From Ornithinibacillus bavariensis (GTDB lineage: Bacteria; Bacillota; Bacilli; Bacillales; Amphibacillaceae): 64,000 nt of DNA. Numbering within the stretch: the stretch's first letter is position 1; the number at the start of each line of letters is the position of its first letter. The notes beneath the pieces were generated by a model, which was not told the DNA's origin, searched no databases, and worked only from the letters and a program-made list of their open reading frames with translations. Position numbers and translations under genes: made by a program. The stretch spans positions 620,001 to 684,000 of the forward strand of contig NZ_BORP01000001.1 in NCBI RefSeq assembly GCF_018333235.1, written 5' to 3'. Positions 36,072 to 45,333 of this stretch are shown here, one piece after another.

Positions 36072-37280
36072 TTAGGAATTATTCCGTATCCGCTTATATA
36101 TTATGGTTACAGCAATGGCAAAGGAGCCTATAGTAATGATAGGGCCAATTTCTTCCAAAAAGAATAGGGTATTCATCCAACCATTGCTACCAACTGGATT
36201 AATTACGGGCATATTTTCTAAATCAAAAACTTGTCTATCTAAATACAGAGGCTTGTATAGAAAAATGGTGAGAAGACTAGCAATAAACCCGTGAAGGATT
36301 CTTGCGAAAAAATATGGATAGAAACGGATATCTGTTTTTGATATGATACTTGCAACTTGAGCTTGAATGGAAAATCCATTAAAGCCTAAAATGAAACTGA
36401 TGGTGATTAAGCTTGATAATAGGGGATCAATGTTTTCTTTGGAAATCATGTTTGCCCCTAACGTAATTTCAAATAGACCTGATATAAATGGTAATGATAG
36501 CTCCAATGGAAGTGACAATAGTTGAAAGACATGTTGAAAAGCTAAAGATATCCATGGTGTTATTCCAATCAGAAAGAGCATTTTATTAATAACAGAGAAT
36601 AATATAATAAAACCTCCAACCATAACAAGCGTTTTAATGGAATTAAGTACAGCGTCCCCCATAATTTCACCGAACGGTCTTTTATCCTTTAATCTTGTTT
36701 CGTGCATCGCAAGAAAGGCCTTTCTAAGTGAAATTTTATGATTTTCCTTTACGGTAGACTTATCCACAGTTCGTCCATAATAACGCATACAAATTCCAGT
36801 AAAAGTATTGCCAAGATAATGGCAAACACCTAATAAAAGACCAAGCTTAGCATCATGAAAAAAACCGACAGAAATTGCTCCAAAGATAAATAAAGGACTG
36901 GAGGAATTGGTAAAGGCAACCAGTCTTTCTGCTTCTAAACGTGTTAGTTGATTTTCCTCCCGTAGTCTAACTGAGATTTTTGCTCCAGTAGGATAACCAC
37001 TAGCCATTCCCATTATCCAAGCAAAGCTACCGACACCAGGGACATTAAAGAGTGGTCTCATGATTGGTTCGAAAATAACACCTAAAAATCGAACAACACC
37101 AAAGCTTAGAAGTAATTCTGCGGTTATAAAAAATGGTAGAAGTGATGGAAAGACAACTTCCCACCACATATCCAAGCCACGGATACTTGCCTCTAATGCA
37201 TCATTTGGATATTTAATTAATGTGAATGCAAAGAAAATTGTTATTCCTGCTAACATGAATGATTTAAGTATTTGCTTCAA
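36072..37280 (-). CDS. ylbJ: Sporulation integral membrane protein YlbJ
   Basis: This 402-residue polytopic protein has about eight to ten transmembrane helices and two nucleoside-transporter-type gate segments, including SLLPFFITAELL near the N terminus. It is YlbJ, a sigma-E-dependent protein of the spore maturation family needed for heat-resistant spores. It starts at TTG 37280 with TAGGAGG 7 nt before. It is divergent from ylbL; ylbK, which lies between them in B. subtilis, is not here. Confidence 0.92.
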   Translation of the reverse strand: MKQILKSFMLAGITIFFAFTLIKYPNDALEASIRGLDMWWEVVFPSLLPFFITAELLLSFGVVRFLGVIFEPIMRPLFNVPGVGSFAWIMGMASGYPTGAKISVRLREENQLTRLEAERLVAFTNSSSPLFIFGAISVGFFHDAKLGLLLGVCHYLGNTFTGICMRYYGRTVDKSTVKENHKISLRKAFLAMHETRLKDKRPFGEIMGDAVLNSIKTLVMVGGFIILFSVINKMLFLIGITPWISLAFQHVFQLLSLPLELSLPFISGLFEITLGANMISKENIDPLLSSLITISFILGFNGFSIQAQVASIISKTDIRFYPYFFARILHGFIASLLTIFLYKPLYLDRQVFDLENMPVINPVGSNGWMNTLFFLEEIGPIITIGSFAIAVTIIYKRIRNNS

Positions 37281-37499
37281 TACGCTGCCTCCTAAAAACT
37301 TGCTAAACTGTACTTATTTTTTTGATAGTAGTAAAATATGGGATATGTATTATCGTTGAAATAGGACAAGTTTTTAAATATCTATACCAATATACGCACA
37401 TACATTGCCTAATTATGCCATAGACTTTTATGCTTAAAGAATATTTCTGAAACTGGTATGATAAAGGCCTGTTACAAGGTAAAGAAGGGGGTCTATCAA

Positions 37500-38522
37500 A
37501 TGAAACTTTTTAAGGGACAGTTGCTATCCATTATAGTAGCTGTAATCATAGCTGTACTTCTATCTACTTACAAAATGCCATACTATATTCAAAAACCAGG
37601 TGGTGCAGATGCGTTAAGTCCAATCGTACATGTGGATAATGCCGAGGAGAGTAAAGGGGACTTTCATTTAGTAACAGTTCGAGGCGGGCAAGCAACACCA
37701 CTACAATATGCGCTCGCAAAAATTTTGCCACATCATGAAATTGTTGATATAGAAGATATACGACCGGAAGGGATTTCCGAGGATGATTATCTCCACACAC
37801 AGTTTCAAATGATGGAAAGCTCTCAAGAGGCTTCCACAGTAGTTGCGTATACTGCAGCAAATAAAGAAATAAAAATTGACTATAAAGGGGTATATGTAGT
37901 CAGTATTAAATCTGGTGCACCAGCAGATGGTGTTCTAGAAGTTGGTGATCACATCGTTGGAATTGATGATCAAGAGGTTAAAGAGTCCAATGATTTAATC
38001 TCCTATATCGAATCGAAAAAAACAGGTGACACTGTAACGCTTACAATTTTGCGGAAGGATAAGCAGCTAAAGAAAAGCCTTACCCTTGAAACAATAGATG
38101 AGAGTACGAAACAAATTGGAATTGGTATCACGCTAGTAACAGATCGGGATGTTCGAGTAAAACCTAACATTACGTTCTCCAGTGGAGGAATAGGTGGTCC
38201 AAGTGCAGGGTTAATGTTCTCCTTAGAAATATATGATCAGCTAACAGAGGGAGATTTAACGAAGGGACATCAGATAGCTGGTACTGGTACAATTGACTAT
38301 GATGGCAATGTAGGAAGAATAGGTGGAATTGATAAAAAGGTTGTTGCAGCAGATAAAGAGGGTATAGAGATATTCTTCGCACCATATGAAGGTGGACGTG
38401 GAGGAGACTCCAACTACGAAGTGGCAAAGAAAACAGCCGAAGAAATCGGTAGTGATATGAAAATAGTTCCAGTTGATACCTTTGATGAAGCATTGAAGTA
38501 TTTACAAGAAAAAGTTCAATAA
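37500..38522 (+). CDS. ylbL: PDZ/Lon-type membrane serine protease YlbL (SepM family)
   Basis: This 340-residue protein has an N-terminal transmembrane anchor (about 6-24), a PDZ domain (about 125-195) and a Lon proteolytic domain. The catalytic dyad is visible: Ser235 in GGPSAG and Lys280 in GGIDKKVVAA. The active site should face outside the membrane. ATG 37500 follows AAGGGGG; 14 further codons upstream are not used. Substrates in Bacillus are little known; YlbL has been reported to cleave the checkpoint inhibitor YneA. Confidence 0.92.
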   Translation: MKLFKGQLLSIIVAVIIAVLLSTYKMPYYIQKPGGADALSPIVHVDNAEESKGDFHLVTVRGGQATPLQYALAKILPHHEIVDIEDIRPEGISEDDYLHTQFQMMESSQEASTVVAYTAANKEIKIDYKGVYVVSIKSGAPADGVLEVGDHIVGIDDQEVKESNDLISYIESKKTGDTVTLTILRKDKQLKKSLTLETIDESTKQIGIGITLVTDRDVRVKPNITFSSGGIGGPSAGLMFSLEIYDQLTEGDLTKGHQIAGTGTIDYDGNVGRIGGIDKKVVAADKEGIEIFFAPYEGGRGGDSNYEVAKKTAEEIGSDMKIVPVDTFDEALKYLQEKVQ

Positions 38523-38540
38523 GGAAAGTGACAAAGAAAA

Positions 38541-38600
38541 AAGCTCGATTAGTTTCTACTCATTTTTAAAAAAGATGAATCTAATCGGGCTTTCCCTCTT
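38541..38600. terminator. Bidirectional terminator between ylbL and tmcAL
   Basis: AAAGCTCGATTAG pairs with CTAATCGGGCTTT with a long loop. A T6 tract lies on the minus strand and CTTTCCCTCTT on the plus strand, so it is stronger for tmcAL. Confidence 0.8.
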
Positions 38601-39813
38601 ATGTATGAAGAACAGGTCCTATCAATTCCTGCTTCTGCAATTCACTGCGTTTTAGGGTAGGTATTATACTGTAATATGCATTCGATGCTCTTTCTTCAAT
38701 TTCTAGCATAGGGTGAATATTCCGTGATAGCTTTGAATATAATGGGACATTTAGTTGTTTTTTTATCGTATTTATATACTCCCTCCCTTTCCGTGTGAAT
38801 CCTAGTAAGCGAACATATGGTACAGAAGGAAGTGTTGTAAAATATTCAATTTCTGCTTTTTTGGTGTTTGTTAAGAGATGGACAAAAATCCGCTGTATTC
38901 GAGTCCATGTATATCGTTTTGTTTTCATTCGATCTACCCAGTCATAAAAGGTTCGTGCCTCTTTTGCGGTTTTCTTAATTCGGTGTTCCATTCCTTCAAC
39001 TACCCCATGAATAGAAGCTAATTCAGCAGTAGGCATTGTTAGAACCCGATATTGTAAGAAAGGAAAATATTCTTCCCAGCTATGTAAAAGACCTGCCTTA
39101 ATTTGATAAGCATCTAATTCTACTAAAGTAGATGAGGGCATAGTAAATTTAAGATCAGTTATAGAAGTTTGCGCTTCAAATATTTGTTTCCGAATACTAG
39201 TAGCGCTGGCGATAGGGCTAGTAATTTCTGTATCGTGGTAGTTGCTGTTTATACGTTTAATAGTTAAGGGTTCAATAGGTAAATTATTATCAAATATTGT
39301 GCGAACATAACTAAAACCCAAAATATTATTTGGCTTAGATAAATCCATCTCTTTACTAGTAAGGCCAATTAATTCATAGGCGGTTCTACTTGCCTCAGGG
39401 AATGAAAGTCCTTCTTTTAAGGATTGTTTTACTTGTAATTGGAACTGATTTTGATTCTCCGTAAATTCGTGATAAGCTTTCGTGAAAGCCTGGATATCAC
39501 CGGATTCACTGCCAAAACAGATACGATTTATTCCTAGTTCATGTAGTGTTTGCACGGAACCCTTTGCAAATAACTCACTACTTTGTACAGCATAAACATA
39601 GGGAAGCTCAACGACGATATCAACCCCAGCTGATAAGGCAGCACGGGCACGATGAAATTTATCCATTATTGCCGGTTCTCCTCGTTGTAGGAAAGAACCG
39701 CTCATCACTGCAATAACGTAGTCTGCATTAGCTATTTCTCTGGCTTGATCAATATGATATGCATGCCCGTTATGAAATGGGTTATACTCTACAATTAAGC
39801 CACAAACATTCAC
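38599..39813 (-). CDS. tmcAL: tRNA(Met) cytidine acetate ligase TmcAL (YlbM)
   Basis: The 404-residue enzyme forms N4-acetylcytidine at the wobble position of elongator tRNA-Met from acetate and ATP. The nucleotidyltransferase motif YNPFHNGH is at the N terminus, and FSYVR and the SxTSIRK motif follow. GTG 39813 is chosen, because GGAGGT lies 6 nt upstream and the protein then starts directly at the conserved VCGLIVEYNPFHNGH block. The longer frame to 39858 contains the ribosome-binding site itself. Confidence 0.93.
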   Translation of the reverse strand: MNVCGLIVEYNPFHNGHAYHIDQAREIANADYVIAVMSGSFLQRGEPAIMDKFHRARAALSAGVDIVVELPYVYAVQSSELFAKGSVQTLHELGINRICFGSESGDIQAFTKAYHEFTENQNQFQLQVKQSLKEGLSFPEASRTAYELIGLTSKEMDLSKPNNILGFSYVRTIFDNNLPIEPLTIKRINSNYHDTEITSPIASATSIRKQIFEAQTSITDLKFTMPSSTLVELDAYQIKAGLLHSWEEYFPFLQYRVLTMPTAELASIHGVVEGMEHRIKKTAKEARTFYDWVDRMKTKRYTWTRIQRIFVHLLTNTKKAEIEYFTTLPSVPYVRLLGFTRKGREYINTIKKQLNVPLYSKLSRNIHPMLEIEERASNAYYSIIPTLKRSELQKQELIGPVLHT

Positions 39814-40005
39814 ATGAACACCTCCAATAATAGATAAATTATCTTTTAGCTGATACATACAAAAGCTTAGCCTTATTACTTTTGTTGAAGATTCAGACTA
39901 GCATTCATAATTATTACCTATAATGGTTGATTATAGAAAATATCCTTTGGGAATGCTACCGATAAGGAATAATTCTATTATTTTTTTCACTGTAAAGAAA
40001 AAATA

Positions 40006-40034
40006 TTGACAAAAGAGCAATTTCCTTTTAAAAT
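40006..40034 (+). promoter_or_regulatory. Sigma-A promoter of ylbN-rpmF
   Basis: A perfect -35 TTGACA (40006-40011) is 17 bases from TAAAAT (40029-40034). The predicted transcript starts near 40041, about 20 nt before the ylbN start. This is the clearest vegetative promoter in the window, as expected for a ribosomal protein operon. Confidence 0.85.
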
Positions 40035-40061
40035 AACTCTTGTTGCCTTGAGGTGAAATCA

Positions 40062-40589
40062 ATGAAATTTACAATTGCACAATTAAAGAAAAATGCTTTT
40101 AATAAGCCCTTTGAATTTTCAAGAGAAGTGGATGTTTCTGTGTTAGCAACCATGAATACGGATATTCGCGATATTACTCCTGTTCATGTACAAGGAAGCT
40201 GTACGATGCAAGGTGATCAATTCTTTTTTACATTTACTATTACTGGTAAAATGATATTACCTTGTGCGCGTACTCTTGTTGATGTTCCTTATCCGTTTAC
40301 CATTAAGGCAGAGGAGATTTTTACGACCTCACCTTATATCAATGAGGAAGATGATAACGAAATCCACTCAATTCATGGAGAAGTGCTTGACTTAATGCCG
40401 TATATAAAGGAAAATATTCTATTGGAGGTTCCTTTTCGAGTATTTTCTGATGAGGTAGATTTTGAGAAAGATGCACCTCGAGCGGGAAATGGTTGGGAAG
40501 TACTTTCCGAAAAAACAGAAGAAGTGAAAATTGATCCACGTTTTCAAAAACTGGAGTCATTATTCAAAGATACCGAGAAAGAAAAATAA
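40062..40589 (+). CDS. ylbN: YceD family protein (DUF177, YlbN)
   Basis: The 175-residue protein starts at ATG 40062 with GAGGTG 6 nt before; the GTG at 40053 is inside that site. It has the DUF177 core with LPCARTLVDV and LLEVPFRVF. YceD proteins occur next to rpmF across bacteria and plastids and affect 23S rRNA accumulation. Here it lies 47 nt before rpmF and under the same promoter. Confidence 0.92.
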   Translation: MKFTIAQLKKNAFNKPFEFSREVDVSVLATMNTDIRDITPVHVQGSCTMQGDQFFFTFTITGKMILPCARTLVDVPYPFTIKAEEIFTTSPYINEEDDNEIHSIHGEVLDLMPYIKENILLEVPFRVFSDEVDFEKDAPRAGNGWEVLSEKTEEVKIDPRFQKLESLFKDTEKEK

Positions 40590-40636
40590 GAATCGTTTCA
40601 TTGTTTTTGCTTTCGCAATTGAAGGAGGTGTAAGTC

Positions 40637-40810
40637 ATGGCAGTACCTAAAACAAGAACTTCTAAAAAAGTTAAAAGACAACGTCGTACTCATAAAAAAT
40701 TACACGTGCCTGGCATGGTAGAATGTTCAAATTGTGGTGAATTAACAAAGCCACACCATGTATGTAAATCATGTGGGCATTATGATGGAAAAGAAGTTGT
40801 TAGCAACTAA
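40637..40810 (+). CDS. rpmF: 50S ribosomal protein L32
   Basis: This 57-residue protein begins [17 protein letters not shown] and carries a zinc-ribbon C-S-N-C (30-33) and C-K-S-C (43-46). It is therefore the zinc-binding (C+) form rather than the cysteine-less paralogue. GAAGGAGGTG precedes the ATG. It ends with a strong terminator. Confidence 0.98.
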   Translation: MAVPKTRTSKKVKRQRRTHKKLHVPGMVECSNCGELTKPHHVCKSCGHYDGKEVVSN

Positions 40811-40822
40811 TCTAGAATGAAG

Positions 40823-40861
40823 ACAGATCACTAACCGAATGTTTGTGGTCTGTTTTTTTTA
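40823..40861 (+). terminator. Terminator after rpmF
   Basis: ACAGATCAC pairs with GTGGTCTGT (one wobble), followed by T8. Confidence 0.9.
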
Positions 40862-40894
40862 TATACAAAAAAATTATCGAAGGGATGAGACGTA

Positions 40895-41656
40895 GTGGGG
40901 GTTATTACGTACCAGTATATGAGCGACAAGGATTACAGTGTAATTACGATTAATCGTGAAGAGAAGCGGAATGCTATCTCCTTAAGAATGGCAGAAGAGC
41001 TGATGACTGCTATCGAAAAAGCAAAAAAAGACTCTATCAAATTTCTTGTCATTACAGGAGCAGGGGATAGGATGTTTTGCTCAGGCGGTGATCTGAATGA
41101 CTTACATGGAAATTTGTCAGTGGAAGAGGCGGAACGAAGACTATTGACAATGATGGGGGTGCTTCATGAGATTGCCGTTTTTCCAGTGCCAACTATTGCT
41201 TTATTAAATGGTGGAGCTGCTGGTGGAGGGTGTGAATTAGCGACAGCATGTGATATTCGTATCGCTAGACGGTCAACTAAGTTTGGGTTCATTCAGTCGA
41301 GTCTGGGAATTATGCCTGGCTGGGGAGGGGGAATCCTATTAGCAAAAAGAGTACATACTAGCTTTGCTTTTCGATGGATTATGGAAGGTACAGTATATCA
41401 AGCGGAAGAATTGGAAGCGAAAGGCTGGCTGCATAGATTGATTAATAATGAGGATTGGCAGGATAAGGATGAGGTTTTAGCTCCGTATATAGCGAAATCA
41501 TTTCAGCAAATGAAAATTTTTAAGAGCCAATACCTAGAGGAGATAGGAGTAATAGGTTTAAAGGATAGGATGATGAATGAAGTTAAGAAGTGTGCGTCAC
41601 TATGGGAAACAGAAGAGCATAGACATGCGGTAGAGGCATTTTTAAATCGAGATTAG
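40895..41656 (+). CDS. Enoyl-CoA hydratase/isomerase (crotonase) family protein
   Basis: This 253-residue crotonase-fold protein has the oxyanion-hole segments CSGGDL (62-67) and LNGGAAGGGCELA, which keeps Glu114 at the first catalytic position. At the second catalytic position the usual P-E is replaced (I133-Q134 before LGIMPGWGG), so classical hydration of enoyl-CoA is doubtful. Decarboxylase-like or thioesterase-like activity on acyl-CoA is possible. It starts at GTG 40895. It lies between rpmF and gerR, a lineage-specific insertion compared with B. subtilis. Confidence 0.85.
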   Translation: MGVITYQYMSDKDYSVITINREEKRNAISLRMAEELMTAIEKAKKDSIKFLVITGAGDRMFCSGGDLNDLHGNLSVEEAERRLLTMMGVLHEIAVFPVPTIALLNGGAAGGGCELATACDIRIARRSTKFGFIQSSLGIMPGWGGGILLAKRVHTSFAFRWIMEGTVYQAEELEAKGWLHRLINNEDWQDKDEVLAPYIAKSFQQMKIFKSQYLEEIGVIGLKDRMMNEVKKCASLWETEEHRHAVEAFLNRD

Positions 41657-41711
41657 TAATCCTGTAATTTGAAAATTATCATAATGTGTATTCTATCACT
41701 CCTAGTTTGTG

Positions 41712-41719
41712 CATACATT
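41712..41719 (+). promoter_or_regulatory. Sigma-E-type -10 element of gerR
   Basis: CATACATT fits the sigma-E -10 consensus CATACANT exactly and lies 27 bp before the gerR start. The matching -35 (TATTCTAT about 15 bp upstream) is only fair. gerR is a sigma-E regulon gene in B. subtilis. Confidence 0.5.
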
Positions 41720-41746
41720 GATAGCAAATAGATAAGGAGTGATGTT

Positions 41747-42232
41747 ATGAATGCAACGAGGCAGGATGCCTGGACGGAAGATGAAGATGTTATATTAGCT
41801 GAAACAGTGCTACGTTATATTCGGGAAGGGAAAACACAGCTTGAAGCCTTTAAGGAAGTTGCTAATCAATTGTCTAGAACTTCGGCTGCTTGTGGATTTC
41901 GATGGAATGCTACCATTCGTAAACATTATCAACAGGAAATAATGAGAGCCAAAGAAGAAAGAAAGCTTGGTGGAAGAAAATCTTTATGGAATTCTAATAA
42001 TCTGAAGCCGAATGAAGAAAAAGATACAATCGAATCAGCTATCATTTTACTTGAAAAAATGAAATCAACCTTTGCAGATCACCAAGATTTAGCTAAACGC
42101 GAACAGGAAAAGCTGATTAAGAAATTAGAGGATGAAAATAATAAATTGAAATCTCAATTGGAACGATATGAAAATGCTTGGGAAGAGATGGGAAATCTAT
42201 GGAAGTGGATTAAAGATAAGCATAATGGTTAA
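41747..42232 (+). CDS. gerR: RsfA/GerR family sporulation transcription regulator (YlbO)
   Basis: This 161-residue protein has an N-terminal Myb/SANT-like DNA-binding domain (about 5-65, with [17 protein letters not shown] and [13 protein letters not shown]) and a C-terminal coiled coil (about 95-150). It belongs to the RsfA family; position after the rpmF region and length agree with GerR (YlbO), a mother-cell regulator that acts with sigma-E. GGAGTGAT precedes the ATG. Confidence 0.9.
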   Translation: MNATRQDAWTEDEDVILAETVLRYIREGKTQLEAFKEVANQLSRTSAACGFRWNATIRKHYQQEIMRAKEERKLGGRKSLWNSNNLKPNEEKDTIESAIILLEKMKSTFADHQDLAKREQEKLIKKLEDENNKLKSQLERYENAWEEMGNLWKWIKDKHNG

Positions 42233-42289
42233 TCCTTCCCTAAGCAATCATACTATATTTTACTGGAAAGATGAAAATTATGAAGCTAA

Positions 42290-42330
42290 AAAAGTGTCTA
42301 CTCCAAAGGGATAGACACTTTTAAAGTTTT
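42290..42330. terminator. Terminator between gerR and ylbP
   Basis: AAAAGTGTCTA pairs with TAGACACTTTT around a 11-nt loop, with T-rich flanks on both strands. Confidence 0.8.
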
Positions 42331-42359
42331 GTAATAAAAAAATGAAATAGCTTACATTT

Positions 42360-42839
42360 TTAATGAATATTTTTTTCGTGTATTCCTTCAGGAAGCCAAA
42401 TTAATGGGTTTTGGCCAAAATCTCTTTCCATTTCGTATTTAGCCTTCTGAAAACCCATCTTCTCCCAAAATCCATGTGAATTAATACGAGGATTAGTCTT
42501 AATAGGAAGCTGATATGATTTTGCAAAGTTTACTAATTTTTCACCATAGCCCTTACCTTGATAATGAGGCAGTACCTCAAGCTTCCATAACTCTAAGTAA
42601 TCATGCCTTGGTTCAAAATACTTATCGTACTTCTTCTCTACCTTATATAAGCTCATTCTGGCTATTAATGTTTCCCCATAATATATTCCATAGAAAGGAG
42701 ATTCACTGTCATTTTCCACAAAGTTATTTTGTAGATCCTCTAACATCGATAATTCTTGGTTTCCATATTCCTTAAAGAGCTTAAATTCTTCTAATGTTTT
42801 ATAGTTTATTAACAGCTTTTGTACACTAACTTCATTCAT
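42360..42839 (-). CDS. ylbP: GNAT family N-acetyltransferase YlbP
   Basis: The 159-residue protein has the GNAT acetyl-CoA-binding motif A (VLPHYQGKGYGEKLV) and the motif B region HGFWEKMGF. It matches YlbP in length and location, convergent to gerR. ATG 42839 is used because GGGGGAG lies 7 nt upstream. The acceptor substrate is unknown. Confidence 0.88.
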   Translation of the reverse strand: MNEVSVQKLLINYKTLEEFKLFKEYGNQELSMLEDLQNNFVENDSESPFYGIYYGETLIARMSLYKVEKKYDKYFEPRHDYLELWKLEVLPHYQGKGYGEKLVNFAKSYQLPIKTNPRINSHGFWEKMGFQKAKYEMERDFGQNPLIWLPEGIHEKNIH

Positions 42840-43027
42840 AGTAAAGCTCCCCCTTTGCAAAAGCTAAAATGGTTGATCTATTTAATTATAATATAAATGC
42901 CTGCATAATTAAACTTAACATGCAGACTACTTTATAAAATCTGGATTCTAAATAAAATGCAAAATATAAATATTTTGTTACAATTAAGAAATGGAATAAC
43001 GTTCATGGTGAAGGGACATATCAGAAA

Positions 43028-43408
43028 ATGTTTGATTTTGTATTATTTATAGTAGCGTTTATTATTACGATACCCATTGTTGCAACGGTTGGATTATATT
43101 TTATCTTGAAATTAGTATATGGTAATCCAATTAGAGCACTTCATAAGGCAGTAAACTGGACCACAATTCTACACATTATTGCTGGAAATGTACTATTAAC
43201 CAATTTATTTAATGGCAATTACATAGGCTATATTATTGTTTTTTTACTTTTATTATTAACGATACTTATTACCTTTCAGTGGAAAAAACATACAGAGGTT
43301 GATATAAAAAAAGCATTGAAGCTATCATGGAGACTATGTTTTCTAATATTTTTTTGCTTCTATATCGTTCTTGTGTTGTATGGAATTATTGAAAGGATAA
43401 TAGGTTAA
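43028..43408 (+). CDS. DUF3397 family membrane protein
   Basis: This 126-residue protein has four hydrophobic segments (about 4-27, 42-60, 65-84, 100-122). DUF3397 proteins are found directly upstream of bshC in many Bacillaceae, as here. The position is occupied by panE (ylbQ) in B. subtilis. Function unknown; AAGGGA precedes the ATG at a somewhat long spacing. Confidence 0.8.
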   Translation: MFDFVLFIVAFIITIPIVATVGLYFILKLVYGNPIRALHKAVNWTTILHIIAGNVLLTNLFNGNYIGYIIVFLLLLLTILITFQWKKHTEVDIKKALKLSWRLCFLIFFCFYIVLVLYGIIERIIG

Positions 43409-43496
43409 CCTTTTGTTCCAAAACAGATTACATGAAAAAACGGTCTTTATCCTGTACAATAATTTTAAATAGAACACCTAAAGGAGTACGTAATGC

Positions 43497-45107
43497 ATGC
43501 AAATTGAACCGATACATATCGATAACCAAAATAAATTGATTCGCGATTATCGTGATGCTAAATTATCCATCATGGAGCATTTCGATTATGGTATGTTGGA
43601 TTTTCAAAAGAGAGTAAATGAAATATCAAGTCGTACCTATAATCGTGAACAGTTAGCCCATGTGCTTAAACAATTAAATGAAATGTGGGGTGCGACTTCT
43701 GCCACATTTTCGAATATAGAAAGATTAAAAGAGGCTAGAAGTGTTGTAGTGGTAGGCGGTCAGCAAGCGGGATTATTAACTGGTCCGTTATATTCGGTAA
43801 ACAAGGTAATATCTATTATTCAGTTGGCAAGACAACAAGAAAAGGAATTAGGTATTCCAGTAATTCCTGTTTTTTGGATAGCAGGTGAAGATCATGATTT
43901 TGAAGAAATTAATCATGTATACATGGGGCGTAAATCATTTAAAAAATATAAGCTTCCAATACGAAACGACGAAAAGTTGTCCATTTCGCAAATGGATATA
44001 GATCATAAGGTTGTACAGGACTGGCTCAAAACAATTCTTAATCAAATATCAGAAACTAAATTTACGAATGAATTAAATAACATGATAGTAGATTGCTTGG
44101 AGCACTCCAATAATTATGTAGATTTCTTTGCGCAGCTTATTTTTCGCCTATTTCCAGAGGAAGGCCTTGTCCTAATAGATTCCGGTAATAAACAAGTACG
44201 AGAGCTAGAGAGTGAATATTTTGCACAAATGATTATGAAGCAAGAAGAAATCAGTGCAGGTGTTGTAGAAAGTATTGAGAAATTAACGAATAAAGGGTAT
44301 ACCATTGATCTCGATGTATCACTTGAAAGTGGTAATCTATTTTATCATTTGAATGGAGAAAGAATACTGTTAAACAAAGATGCAGAAGGTAATTGGATTG
44401 GAAAGCAGAATGAAATTATTCTTAGTGTGGAAGAAATTCTTCATGTGGCAAAACAACATCCAGAGCAATTAAGCAATAATGTTATTACACGTCCATTAAT
44501 GCAAGACTTATTGTTTCCTACTTTAGCGTTTATAGGTGGGCCAGGAGAAATTAGCTATTGGTCTGTGTTAAAACCTGCTTTTCACGGGTTAGGTATTAAA
44601 ATGCCACCTGTAGTTCCTCGACTATCGTTTACCTATTTAGAACCAAAGGCTAAAAAGATTATGCAAAAATATAACATACCAATTGAAGTAGCTGTTAATC
44701 ACGGGGTAGTGGCTATTCGCGATAAATGGTTTCAAGCTAAAATGGAACCTCCAGTAGGCGAAACTGCAAGTCAAATCAAACGTAGTATCACCGAAATCCA
44801 TCGGCCATTGCTGCAGATAGCTGAAAAAACTCGTTCAGATGTTGGTGAATTAGCACATAAAAATTTGGCTTATTTAATTCGGGATATCGAATTTTTAGAA
44901 AAGCGAATTGAAAATGCCTTAAAGGAAAAATATCATAAAGAGCTAGAAGATTTCTCATTGTTAGAAAATCTATTACATCCTGATGGTTTACAGGAAAGAG
45001 TTTGGAATCCGTTACCTTTTCTAAACGAATATGGATTAGACTTCTTTAGAGAAATCTGCTGTAAAGAGTGTTCGGTGGAAGAAGAGCATTTTATTATCTA
45101 TCTATAG
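43497..45107 (+). CDS. bshC: Bacillithiol biosynthesis cysteine-adding enzyme BshC
   Basis: The 536-residue protein adds cysteine to glucosamine-malate in the last step of bacillithiol synthesis. Rossmann-type blocks VVVGGQQAGLLTGPLY and FWIAGEDHDFEE are diagnostic, and a C-terminal coiled coil (about 440-480) follows. AAGGAG lies 10 nt before ATG 43497. It precedes mraZ as in other Bacillaceae. Confidence 0.95.
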   Translation: MQIEPIHIDNQNKLIRDYRDAKLSIMEHFDYGMLDFQKRVNEISSRTYNREQLAHVLKQLNEMWGATSATFSNIERLKEARSVVVVGGQQAGLLTGPLYSVNKVISIIQLARQQEKELGIPVIPVFWIAGEDHDFEEINHVYMGRKSFKKYKLPIRNDEKLSISQMDIDHKVVQDWLKTILNQISETKFTNELNNMIVDCLEHSNNYVDFFAQLIFRLFPEEGLVLIDSGNKQVRELESEYFAQMIMKQEEISAGVVESIEKLTNKGYTIDLDVSLESGNLFYHLNGERILLNKDAEGNWIGKQNEIILSVEEILHVAKQHPEQLSNNVITRPLMQDLLFPTLAFIGGPGEISYWSVLKPAFHGLGIKMPPVVPRLSFTYLEPKAKKIMQKYNIPIEVAVNHGVVAIRDKWFQAKMEPPVGETASQIKRSITEIHRPLLQIAEKTRSDVGELAHKNLAYLIRDIEFLEKRIENALKEKYHKELEDFSLLENLLHPDGLQERVWNPLPFLNEYGLDFFREICCKECSVEEEHFIIYL

Positions 45108-45111
45108 TCCC

Positions 45112-45127
45112 CACCACCTCCCACCAC
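45112..45127 (-). promoter_or_regulatory. Second, oppositely oriented pair of MraZ-like boxes
   Basis: On the minus strand GTGGTG occurs twice with a 10-bp period (complements at 45112-45117 and 45122-45127), directly after the bshC stop and 150-165 bp upstream of the main boxes. The role is inferred only from identity with the first main box. Confidence 0.45.
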
Positions 45128-45276
45128 TTATTTGAATAACTGTCTTATTCATTGCAGTATCAGTGAAAACCCTTATTTAATCAGGTGTTTTCAAGTGCTG
45201 CTCATGGTTATAAGGCGGTTATTTTTTTGTTTTTAACCACTTTTTATCAATAATAATCCGTTATATTAAAAAAATG

Positions 45277-45300
45277 GTGGTGAAAAGTGGGGGGATGTGG
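45277..45300 (+). promoter_or_regulatory. MraZ operator (three 10-bp-spaced repeats)
   Basis: GTGGTG (45277), GTGGGG (45287) and GTGG (45297) form direct repeats with exact 10-bp spacing upstream of mraZ. MraZ binds such direct repeats in front of its own operon in bacteria studied so far. The promoter may be near TATATT at 45262-45267, but no good -35 was found. Confidence 0.75.
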
Positions 45301-45333
45301 TAATATTGATTTATGAAAGTGGGGGCATTGTAA

